Assembly: GCA_023246985.1 (NCBI GenBank)
Contig: JAHFHJ010000001.1
Span: forward strand, 18,514-45,022
Length of the DNA: 26,509 nt
Reading direction: 5' to 3'
From: Candidatus Omnitrophota bacterium
GTDB lineage: Bacteria > Omnitrophota > Omnitrophia > Omnitrophales > Aquincolibacteriaceae
Positions 8,066 through 15,145 of this stretch are shown here, piece after piece (the stretch's first letter is position 1; every line of letters begins with the position of its first letter). The position numbers were made by a program, and so were the translations under genes. Below the pieces are notes generated by a model. That model saw nothing but the letters and a program-made list of their open reading frames with translations. It was not told the origin of the DNA and did no database searches.

Positions 8066-9991
8066 ATGGGAAAGATTTTAGGCATTGATTTAGGAACAAC
8101 CAATTCATGCATGTCGATCATCGAAGGGTCGGACCCCAAGGTGATCGAAAATAAGGAAGGGAACCGCACCACTCCTTCCGTCGTCGCATTCACCAAAACC
8201 GGCGAGCAGCTGGTGGGACAAACCGCGAAGCGCCAGTCCGTCACGAACCCGGAGAACACGATCTTCAGCGCCAAGCGTTTCATCGGCCGGCGTTTTGAGG
8301 AGGCGGGACATGAGGTTCAGATGGTTCCTTTCAAGGTGAAAGCCGGCAAGCACGGCGAGGCGGTCTTCAACATCCCGCAGGAAAAACGGGATTATACGCC
8401 GCCGGAGATCTCCGCCAAGGTCCTCCAGAAACTCAAAGCTGACGCGGAAACTTATCTCGGGGAAAAGATCACCCAGGCCGTGATCACGGTGCCTGCGTAT
8501 TTCAACGATTCCCAGCGCCAGGCCACCAAGGATGCCGGGCAGATCGCGGGGCTCGAAGTCCTGCGTATCATCAACGAACCGACCGCGGCCGCGTTGGCCT
8601 ACGGCCTCGACAAGAAAAAAGACGAAACCATCGCGGTTTACGACCTCGGCGGAGGGACCTTCGATATCTCGATCCTTGAGATCGGAGAAGGCGTTTTCGA
8701 AGTGAAAGCCACGAACGGCGATACGCATTTGGGCGGCGATGACTTCGACCAGAAGATCATTGATTGGCTGATCGCGGAATTCAAAAAAACCGAAGGCATC
8801 GACCTCAGCAAAGACCGCATGGCTATTCAACGTCTCAAAGAAGCCGCGGAAAAGGCCAAGTGCGAACTGTCCACGGCGCAAAGCACGGAGATCAATCTTC
8901 CGTTCATCACGGCGGACGCCTCCGGCCCGAAACATCTGCTTCTGACCCTTTCCCGGGCTAAACTCGAGCAACTCGTGAACGAGCTGATCGAACGCACCGT
9001 CGGCCCTTGCTTGCAGGCCATGAAGGATACCGGCGTGAAACCCGAAGACATCGATGAGGTGATCCTTGTGGGCGGCATGACCCGCATGCCGGCCGTCGTG
9101 CAGAAGGCGAAGGATCTTTTCAAAAAAGTCCCGCACCAGGGCGTCAACCCGGATGAGGTCGTGGCGGTCGGCGCCGCGATCCAGGGCGGAGTCTTGAAAG
9201 GAGACGTGAAAGACATTCTCCTTTTGGATGTGACCCCGCTTTCGCTCGGCATCGAGACCTTGGGCGGTATCATGACCAAATTGATCGAGCGTAACACCAC
9301 GATCCCGACCCGGAAATCCGAAATCTTTTCGACCGCCGCGGACAATCAAACCGCGGTGACCGTGAAAGCGCTTCAGGGAGAGCGGGAAATGGCCGCGCAT
9401 AACCGGGTGCTCGGGCTCTTCAATCTGGAGGGAATTCCGCCCGCGTCGCGCGGCGTACCGCAGATCGAGGTGAGCTTTGACATCGACGCGAACGGCATTG
9501 TTCACGTCTCAGCTAAGGATCTCGGAACGGGCAAGGAGCAGAAGATCCGCATCGAATCTTCTTCCGGGCTTTCCAAAGACGAGGTGGAGAAGCTTGTCAA
9601 GGAAGGGCAGGTTCACGCGGAAGAGGACAGAAAACAACACGAAGTCGTCACGGCGCGCAACCAGCTCGACAATCTCATCTATGGGACCGAAAAGACCCTG
9701 AAAGAACACGGCGATAAGGTCACGGAAGACGAGAAAAAGAAAGTCGAGGAGGCCTTGAAAGAAGCCAAGGCCTTGCTCACGAGCGAATCCAAGGAAGAGC
9801 TGGAAAAAGCCAGCCAGAAACTCGCGACCGCGTCGCATACGATCGCGCAGAAGATGTATGAAGAGGCCGCCAAAAAGGCCGGAAATAAGGCGGGGGCGGT
9901 CCCGGATTCCGGCGGCAAGAAGGACGACGGTGTCGTCGATGCCGACTACGAAGTCGTCGACGAGGAAGAAAAGAAAAAAAAGAAGGAATAA
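8066..9991 (+). CDS. dnaK: Chaperone protein DnaK (Hsp70)
   Basis: This full-length Hsp70 (641 residues) is the ATP-driven cytoplasmic folding chaperone. The N-terminus GKILGIDLGTTNSCMSIIEG, AVITVPAYFNDSQRQATKDAG, INEPTAAALAYGLDK, YDLGGGTFDISIL and ILVGGMTRMP are the standard nucleotide-binding motifs. Substrate-binding domain motifs include LLLDVTPLSLGIETLGG and NTTIPT. The tail is acidic (DADYEVVDEE), as in bacterial DnaK, but ends in a lysine run. The ATG at 8066 has a strong ribosome-binding site. No grpE, dnaJ or hrcA lies next to it; it stands alone behind its own promoter and is followed 8 nt after the stop by a heptad-periodic inverted repeat. Confidence 0.98.
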   Translation: MGKILGIDLGTTNSCMSIIEGSDPKVIENKEGNRTTPSVVAFTKTGEQLVGQTAKRQSVTNPENTIFSAKRFIGRRFEEAGHEVQMVPFKVKAGKHGEAVFNIPQEKRDYTPPEISAKVLQKLKADAETYLGEKITQAVITVPAYFNDSQRQATKDAGQIAGLEVLRIINEPTAAALAYGLDKKKDETIAVYDLGGGTFDISILEIGEGVFEVKATNGDTHLGGDDFDQKIIDWLIAEFKKTEGIDLSKDRMAIQRLKEAAEKAKCELSTAQSTEINLPFITADASGPKHLLLTLSRAKLEQLVNELIERTVGPCLQAMKDTGVKPEDIDEVILVGGMTRMPAVVQKAKDLFKKVPHQGVNPDEVVAVGAAIQGGVLKGDVKDILLLDVTPLSLGIETLGGIMTKLIERNTTIPTRKSEIFSTAADNQTAVTVKALQGEREMAAHNRVLGLFNLEGIPPASRGVPQIEVSFDIDANGIVHVSAKDLGTGKEQKIRIESSSGLSKDEVEKLVKEGQVHAEEDRKQHEVVTARNQLDNLIYGTEKTLKEHGDKVTEDEKKKVEEALKEAKALLTSESKEELEKASQKLATASHTIAQKMYEEAAKKAGNKAGAVPDSGGKKDDGVVDADYEVVDEEEKKKKKE

Positions 9992-9998
9992 CAAATTC

Positions 9999-10059
9999 AG
10001 GGAACGGGAAACGTTGGGCGTTTAACGCCGGCGTTTTCCGTTTTACGTTTTACGGCGCC
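9999..10059 (+). repeat. Heptad-periodic inverted repeat 3' of dnaK
   Basis: Arms 10003-10013 and 10032-10042 are complementary at 10 of 11 positions (the exception is a G-U pair in RNA), and an inner perfect palindrome GGCGTT-T-AACGCC spans 10017-10029. Both arms are built of 7-nt units in phase: GGGAACG and GGAAACG on the left, then CGTTTTC, CGTTTTA and CGTTTTA in exact tandem at 10032-10052. A 4-nt centre (CCGG) separates the two heptad phases. It fills most of the 89-bp gap before the next gene and could act as the dnaK terminator, being followed by T-rich sequence, or as an mRNA-end stabiliser. Confidence 0.75.
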
Positions 10060-10080
10060 GCCAAAGCCAAAGAAGAACTG

Positions 10081-10953
10081 ATGCCTTACCGTACGAAATG
10101 GTTTTTGTTGTGCTTGATCTTGATGTTGGGTTTGCCTGGGCCTTGGGCCCTGGCTGTTCCACGCCTCAAGATCGATCCGCCCGTCAAAAAGATCCCGCTC
10201 GACCAACTCGCGATCCTGAAAATCCGACTCGAGTGGCCGCAAGACGAAGGACCGTATGAAATAAATTCCCGGGAGCCCATGCTCGAGAACCTGACCCTCG
10301 AAAAACAAAATCAGTCCCAGGAAACCGGCGCCGCCGTCCGTCATACCCTCACTTATGAGTTCCGTCCTGTCAAAAAAGGAGCGGCTGTCATTGATCCTTT
10401 TGAAGTCAGCTACCGGAAATCCGAGACAGAACCGTGGATCCCCCTCATGATCCCGGAACAAAATATGACGGTTGTTTCAAGCTGGCCGTTAAGATCGATC
10501 CTGATCGGGTTATTGATTGCGGCGGGATTTTTAGCGTTGATTTTGACGGGCTTCAAAGTGCGGACCACCCTGGCGGCTCGTAACGCCGCGAGAAATAGGC
10601 CCCCCCCGGATCCCAAACAAAGAATTTATGCGAAGGCGGAAGAATCGATTGCGACATTCGTCTCGCCGGATCCCAAAGAAAAACTAATTCACTGGTCGAA
10701 TCTGCTCCGGACCGTGGTCGTGACCTACTATGACATCTCCGATGGGAAAACGACTCTTGCCGAGGTCCTTTCACGCCTCCGATCGAAGGGCCTTTTGGCG
10801 GGGGAGTGGAACGAGGTCTCGCGTCTTTTTGAACAGCTTTCCGAGATGCAATTTTCCAGGCAGGACATTCCGGCCCATGCGCTTGAGCAACTCCAAAAGA
10901 CCCTCTTGCAATATGTAAGAGGCAAGATTATCATTGGCAACTTGAACGCTTGA
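10081..10953 (+). CDS. BatD-like membrane protein with signal peptide (MoxR/Bat cluster)
   Basis: This 290-residue protein has an N-terminal signal peptide (about 1-25, ending ALA), an extracytoplasmic beta-rich domain (about 26-135) like the Ig-type domains of BatD proteins, one membrane span (about 139-157), and a cytoplasmic helical tail of about 130 residues (YAKAEESIATFVS..., WSNLLRTVVVTYYDI). The second BatD-like gene at 13177-14175 has the same layout. Position just before moxR supports a role in the MoxR/VWA complex, whose precise function is unsettled. No catalytic motif is visible. The ribosome-binding site is weak. Family assignment rests on topology and context more than on a diagnostic motif. 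Confidence 0.65.
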   Translation: MPYRTKWFLLCLILMLGLPGPWALAVPRLKIDPPVKKIPLDQLAILKIRLEWPQDEGPYEINSREPMLENLTLEKQNQSQETGAAVRHTLTYEFRPVKKGAAVIDPFEVSYRKSETEPWIPLMIPEQNMTVVSSWPLRSILIGLLIAAGFLALILTGFKVRTTLAARNAARNRPPPDPKQRIYAKAEESIATFVSPDPKEKLIHWSNLLRTVVVTYYDISDGKTTLAEVLSRLRSKGLLAGEWNEVSRLFEQLSEMQFSRQDIPAHALEQLQKTLLQYVRGKIIIGNLNA

Positions 10954-11081
10954 TCATTTCCACCCCGTGAGAGACTTAAATATTTTGGGTGGATTGTGTT
11001 GTATTAAGTATTTATTCCTATAACTATGAAACGCGCCGCTGGGGTTCACACGATCTCTAACGGGGCAAGAAGGAGAACTCT
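10954..11081 (+). promoter_or_regulatory. Spacer with a hairpin and a possible moxR promoter
   Basis: TCCACCC (10959-10965) pairs with GGGTGGA (10987-10993) across a 21-nt loop; there is no T-run after it, so it is a weak terminator at best. TATAAC at 11019-11024 is a reasonable -10 box, but the only -35-like TTGTGT sits 19 bp away. A strong ribosome-binding site, AAGGAG (11070-11075), precedes the moxR ATG. Confidence 0.3.
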
Positions 11082-12071
11082 ATGGACAGTTCGATCCAGG
11101 AAGTCAACGCCAAGATCCGTGAAGCCAACGCCTCGATCAAAGATCTCACCCGCGAGATCGGGAAGGTCATTGTCGGTCAACAATATCTCGTGGACCGGCT
11201 CCTCATGGCTCTTTTGGCCGACGGACACATCTTGATCGAAGGGGTTCCAGGCCTTGCCAAGACCCTTTCCGTACGGACCCTCTCCCAGGCCATTGATGCC
11301 CAATTCCAGCGCATCCAGTTTACTCCGGACCTCCTCCCGGCCGATGTGGTCGGAACCTTGGTCTATAACCCCAAAGACGGCCATTTTTCAACTAAAAAGG
11401 GCCCTATTTTTACCAATATCATCCTGGCGGATGAGATCAACCGGGCTCCTTCCAAGGTCCAAAGCGCGCTCCTGGAGGCCATGCAGGAACGCCAGGTCAC
11501 GATCGGCAATGAGACCTTCCCGCTGCCGGTCCCATTTCTCGTCCTTGCGACCCAAAATCCGATCGAACAAGAGGGAACTTATCCGCTGCCTGAAGCCCAG
11601 GTCGACCGTTTCATGCTGAAATTAGTCGTTAACTATCCCAGCAAAAAGGAAGAGAAAGAGATCCTGGAGCGCATGGCAACCGGCAAAATGATCCAAGTGA
11701 CGCCGGTTATGAACATTCACCAGATCATGGCCCTTCGAAAACTGCTGCACGAGATTTATATTGATGAAAAGGTGAAGGATTATATTCTCGATCTCGTATT
11801 CGCGACGCGCAATCCTCAGGATTACAAACTTCCGGACCTGAAGCCCCTAATTTCGTATGGCGCTTCGCCGCGCGCGAGCATCATGTTGACCCTGGCGGCC
11901 AAAGCACACGCCTTTCTCCAGGGACGCGGCTATGTCACTCCGGATGACGTCAAACAGATCGGATCGGACGTCCTGCGGCATCGCGTTCTTGTGACCTACG
12001 AAGCGGAAGCCGAGGACATCACCACCGACGATATCGTCAAAAAAATCTTCGATCAGGTCGAAGTCCCATAA
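11082..12071 (+). CDS. MoxR family AAA+ ATPase
   Basis: This 329-residue protein belongs to the MoxR AAA+ ATPases, chaperone-like enzymes thought to mature or insert cofactors into partner complexes together with VWA-domain proteins. Walker A is GVPGLAKT (54-61, the usual MoxR variant), Walker B is IILADEIN (about 113-120), and sensor 1 is LATQNP (155-160) followed by EQEGTYPLPEAQVDRF. The C-terminal lid has the SPRASIML-type motif as SYGASPRASIMLTLAAKA. The genes downstream (DUF58, BatD-like, two VWA proteins) are the classical partners. It is followed by hairpins and a large inverted repeat, so it may form a transcription unit apart from those partners. Confidence 0.94.
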   Translation: MDSSIQEVNAKIREANASIKDLTREIGKVIVGQQYLVDRLLMALLADGHILIEGVPGLAKTLSVRTLSQAIDAQFQRIQFTPDLLPADVVGTLVYNPKDGHFSTKKGPIFTNIILADEINRAPSKVQSALLEAMQERQVTIGNETFPLPVPFLVLATQNPIEQEGTYPLPEAQVDRFMLKLVVNYPSKKEEKEILERMATGKMIQVTPVMNIHQIMALRKLLHEIYIDEKVKDYILDLVFATRNPQDYKLPDLKPLISYGASPRASIMLTLAAKAHAFLQGRGYVTPDDVKQIGSDVLRHRVLVTYEAEAEDITTDDIVKKIFDQVEVP

Positions 12072-12094
12072 TTCTCAAGACCCATCACCCAAAG

Positions 12095-12124
12095 TTTGTC
12101 CGATAAGATCATCGGACGGACAAA
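12095..12124 (+). terminator. Hairpin 3' of moxR
   Basis: GTCCGAT (12098-12104) and ATCGGAC (12111-12117) form a perfect 7-bp stem with a 6-nt loop. TTTGTCC (12095-12101) can instead pair with GGACAAA (12118-12124) because GGAC is duplicated in tandem, giving two competing folds. No clean T-run follows, so function as a Rho-independent terminator is uncertain. Confidence 0.4.
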
Positions 12125-12134
12125 GCTGATTTAA

Positions 12135-12270
12135 AAATAACCAAGATCCAATGACGAAGATCCCAATAATGATCAATCATCCAAATCAAATAACCCGACT
12201 GTTTTCCGACGATGGGTTATTGGATGTGGAATTTGTTTGATCATTGGTTCTTGGTTATTTAATCTTGGGT
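12135..12270 (+). repeat. Large heptad-periodic inverted repeat between moxR and the DUF58 gene
   Basis: Outer arms 12135-12154 and 12241-12260 match at 19 of 20 positions in inverted orientation; inner arms AATAACCC (12189-12196) and GGGTTATT (12214-12221) flank a 17-nt loop. Both halves run in 7-nt units. The left half has AATAACC, AAGATCC, AATGACG and AAGATCC in strict phase from 12136 to 12163. The right half has eight phase-locked heptads from 12215 to 12270, including ATTGGTT, CTTGGTT and CTTGGGT. The left half is longer, with extra units relative to the right. No coding potential is evident. Confidence 0.75.
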
Positions 12271-12295
12271 ATTCCTAATAGAAGGTTCCCTGAAA

Positions 12296-13177
12296 ATGAT
12301 CCCCGCAGCGCTCCTTAAAAAAGTCCGAAAGATCGAGATCCGCACGACCCATCTGGTCAATGATCTTTTCGGCGGGGAATACGAATCCGTCTTCAAGGGA
12401 CAGGGCATCGAATTCGCGGATGTTCGGGAATATGTCCCGGGGGATGATATCCGTACCATTGACTGGAATGTGACGGCGCGTTCGCTTCATCCTTTCGTTA
12501 AAAAATTCGTCGAGACCCGCGAGCTCACAGTCCTCTTTGCGGTCGACATGTCCGGCTCGCAATATTTCGGATCCGCCGATAAACTCAAATCCGAGATCGC
12601 GGCCGAAATCACTGCCATCCTTGCCTTTTCTGCCGTCAAGAATAACGACAAAACCGGACTCCTCATCGCCACCGAAGGCGTCGAGAAATTCATCCCGGTC
12701 AAAAAGGGAAGGAACCACGCCCTCCGTGTTATTCGCGAGATCCTCGGATATCAGCCCCGGAAGAAGAAAACCATGCTTTCCGGAGCCCTGGAATATCTCT
12801 ACCGGATTCAGACGCGAACCTCGGTTATTTTTCTGATCTCGGACTTCATGGACGAAGGCTATGAAAAAGCCCTGAAGATCCTGAGCCGAAAACACGATGT
12901 CATCGCGATCTATCTTCGGGATGCTCTCGAGCGGCAGTTCCCAAAGGTGGGACTTGTGGAACTGGTCGACCGCGAAAACGGCGACACCTTGCTCGTCGAC
13001 ACGGCCTCGCCCCTGTTTCACAAGCGCTTTCGACAAATGGCGGATGCGCGACAAGCTTCTCTCGAAAAACTCTTCAAACGCCTTCAGATCGACTGTATTG
13101 AGATCCCGGCCGACACCTCCTATATCGAGCCGCTTTTCAGATTTTTTAAAAGCCGGGAGCGGGAGCGCAGGCGCTGA
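12296..13177 (+). CDS. DUF58 domain protein (MoxR-associated)
   Basis: This 293-residue cytoplasmic protein matches DUF58, a VWA-related family almost always encoded beside moxR. The signature GIEFADVREYVPGDDIRTIDWNVTAR is intact (about residues 37-62). A VWA-like metal site follows in FAVDMSGSQ (D84, S86, S88). A later LISDFMDEG resembles the third MIDAS element. A GAAGG ribosome-binding site lies about 10 nt before the ATG at 12296. Its stop overlaps the next ATG by one base, so it is coupled to the BatD-like gene and probably co-transcribed with batA and batB. Confidence 0.92.
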   Translation: MIPAALLKKVRKIEIRTTHLVNDLFGGEYESVFKGQGIEFADVREYVPGDDIRTIDWNVTARSLHPFVKKFVETRELTVLFAVDMSGSQYFGSADKLKSEIAAEITAILAFSAVKNNDKTGLLIATEGVEKFIPVKKGRNHALRVIREILGYQPRKKKTMLSGALEYLYRIQTRTSVIFLISDFMDEGYEKALKILSRKHDVIAIYLRDALERQFPKVGLVELVDRENGDTLLVDTASPLFHKRFRQMADARQASLEKLFKRLQIDCIEIPADTSYIEPLFRFFKSRERERRR

Positions 13178-14175
13178 TGATACGTTCACGAAAGGGGATA
13201 AGCGGATTTTCCGCCGTAATACGGCGGACGGATCTGTCCTCTCTCATCATCCTTACCGTTGCTTTTCTCATGACGGCCGGCACGCTTCGCGCAGCAGAGG
13301 ACGCTATCAAGGTCACGGCCGAAGTGGATAAGGCATTCCTCACGATTGGAGACCCCGTCACGTACACGGTCACCGTCGAGCACGCGCCTGACATCCAGAT
13401 CCTTTCCAATATTCCGGCTCCGGACTCCGATATCCTCGAGATCAAAAAAGTCGAGGACCTTAACAAAAAAGGAAAAAAGACCATCCTTTCAGGGAAAAAA
13501 TTTATTCTCACGACCTACCGGCTCGGCGAGTTCATTCTCGGGCCCGTCACGATCCAATATCGCAAAGAAGGTCTACCGATCAAGAGCCTTCAGACGAACA
13601 AGCTTTACCTGACCGTCAAAAGCGTCGCGGAAGGCGAGTCCCAGGAAGACATTCGCGATGTAAAAAAAGTGGTCCCGTTCAAATGGCGCATGGGAAAATT
13701 CCTTTGGACGCTCCTTACGCTCGCGCTTTTGACGGCGGGTTATTTTCTCTTTCGATTTTTACGCGGTCAAAAGATCGCCCTGGTGCCCTCGGCACCGCCT
13801 TTGACGCCCGAGGAAGAGGCGCTTCTGCATTTGGGCGAACTCTATGAATCCGATCTTCTGAAACGCGGACTCATCAAGGCGTACTACCTGCGCCTCTCCG
13901 AGATCCTGAGGGTCTATTTCGAAAAACGCTACGGGATTCTTGCCGTGGAATCGACCACGTTCGAGATCCTGCGCGCGCTGAAACCTCAGCATCCGGATAG
14001 CGCGCTTTATCAGAAAATCCAATATGTTCTCGAGGCCGCGGACCTCGCAAAATTTGCCAAGTGGGTCCCGACCGCGCCCGAGGTTCTCCATCTCAACAAA
14101 AAATCCGAAGAGATCGTCAAGGAATCAGCGCCTCTTCCGGAACAAGCCCTCACGGAGACGCCTCATGGTGTTTAG
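13177..14175 (+). CDS. BatD-like membrane protein
   Basis: This 332-residue protein has a basic N-terminus, a signal sequence (about 21-40, likely cleaved near LRA-AED), an extracytoplasmic Ig-like domain (VTAEVDKAFLTIGDPVTYTVTVEH and onward, typical of BatD), a membrane span (about 175-195) and a cytoplasmic tail of about 135 residues with the conserved-looking KAYYLRLSEILRVYFEKRYGI segment. BatD proteins are the Ig-like membrane partners of BatA/BatB in MoxR clusters. It overlaps DUF58 by one base and batA by 11 bases. The protein at 10081-10953 has the same topology, so the cluster encodes two BatD-like proteins. Confidence 0.82.
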   Translation: MIRSRKGISGFSAVIRRTDLSSLIILTVAFLMTAGTLRAAEDAIKVTAEVDKAFLTIGDPVTYTVTVEHAPDIQILSNIPAPDSDILEIKKVEDLNKKGKKTILSGKKFILTTYRLGEFILGPVTIQYRKEGLPIKSLQTNKLYLTVKSVAEGESQEDIRDVKKVVPFKWRMGKFLWTLLTLALLTAGYFLFRFLRGQKIALVPSAPPLTPEEEALLHLGELYESDLLKRGLIKAYYLRLSEILRVYFEKRYGILAVESTTFEILRALKPQHPDSALYQKIQYVLEAADLAKFAKWVPTAPEVLHLNKKSEEIVKESAPLPEQALTETPHGV

Positions 14176-15145
14176 GCATCCGGCATTCTTCCTGCTTCTG
14201 CTTCTGTTGCCCTTTGTTTTTAGGGGGTCCTGGCGCCGCGAAAAACTGGAATTCGCATTTTCTTCTTTGCAACTCCTCAAAGACCGGCCCGCGACCTCCC
14301 GAATGTTCTTTTTCAGGTTGTTGCCGGTCCTGCGCTTCGTCATGTTGGTGCTCCTCATTGCCGCGCTGGCCAGACCCTCGAACGTCTCGAGCGACAAGGA
14401 ATACCAGACCCACGGCGTCGATATCGTGATCGCTCTCGATATCTCGGGTTCCATGCTCGCCGAGGATTTTCAGCCGGAGAACCGCGTCTTCGTCGCCAAA
14501 CAGGAGGCCATCAAATTCATCAAAGGACGCGAAAATGACCGCGTCGGCCTTGTGGTGTTCTCCCAAAAAGCGTTCACGCAGTGCCCGCTCACGCTTGATT
14601 ACCGGATCCTTGTGGAACTTCTTTCCGAGATTCGGGTCGGTATGATCGCCGACGGTACCGCCATTGGCATGGGCATCGCGACCGCGGTGAACCGCCTCCG
14701 GGACAGCGACGCGAAAAGCAAGGTCATCATCCTGATCACGGACGGGGAGAACAACGCCGGGAATATTGACCCGGTCACGGCGGCAGAACTTGCCAAAAGT
14801 TTTGGCATCAAGATCTACACGATCGGCGTCGGACGGGGGGGGATGGTCCCGTTCCCGATCGATGACCCGCTTTTCGGCAAGCGCTATGTCCAGGCAAATG
14901 TGGAGGTCGATGAAACGACCCTGAAGCGCATCGCGGATATCACCGGCGGTCTTTTTTTCCGGGCCCGCGATCCCGCGGCGCTTTCTGAAATTTACGAACG
15001 GATCAACAAGCTCGAAAAGAGTGAGGTCAAGGTCAAAGAATACCGCAGCTTCAACGAACTCTTCCCGATCTTTTTGATCCCGGCGCTCCTCCTCCTGCTC
15101 CTGGATATTCTTTTGCGCCGGACCCTCCTGATGAAGGTGCCCTGA
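14165..15145 (+). CDS. batA: BatA, VWA-domain membrane protein
   Basis: This 326-residue protein has two N-terminal membrane spans (about 5-19 and 53-70), a VWA domain (about 85-280) and a C-terminal span (about 299-318). The MIDAS metal site is intact: D92-x-S94-x-S96 in LDISGSM and a later LITDGENNAG. BatA and BatB are the paired VWA proteins of aerotolerance-type operons; their molecular role is unresolved. The frame is open from 14024, but the ATG at 14165 gives the normal membrane-anchored N-terminus and an 11-base overlap with the gene before it. The stop overlaps the batB start by one base. Confidence 0.88.
   Translation: MVFRHPAFFLLLLLLPFVFRGSWRREKLEFAFSSLQLLKDRPATSRMFFFRLLPVLRFVMLVLLIAALARPSNVSSDKEYQTHGVDIVIALDISGSMLAEDFQPENRVFVAKQEAIKFIKGRENDRVGLVVFSQKAFTQCPLTLDYRILVELLSEIRVGMIADGTAIGMGIATAVNRLRDSDAKSKVIILITDGENNAGNIDPVTAAELAKSFGIKIYTIGVGRGGMVPFPIDDPLFGKRYVQANVEVDETTLKRIADITGGLFFRARDPAALSEIYERINKLEKSEVKVKEYRSFNELFPIFLIPALLLLLLDILLRRTLLMKVP

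Noticed and set aside
8105..9505. Long minus-strand open frame antisense to dnaK.
   Set aside because: It mirrors the codon bias of dnaK on the opposite strand, with His/Asp/Arg-rich nonsense composition and no family resemblance.
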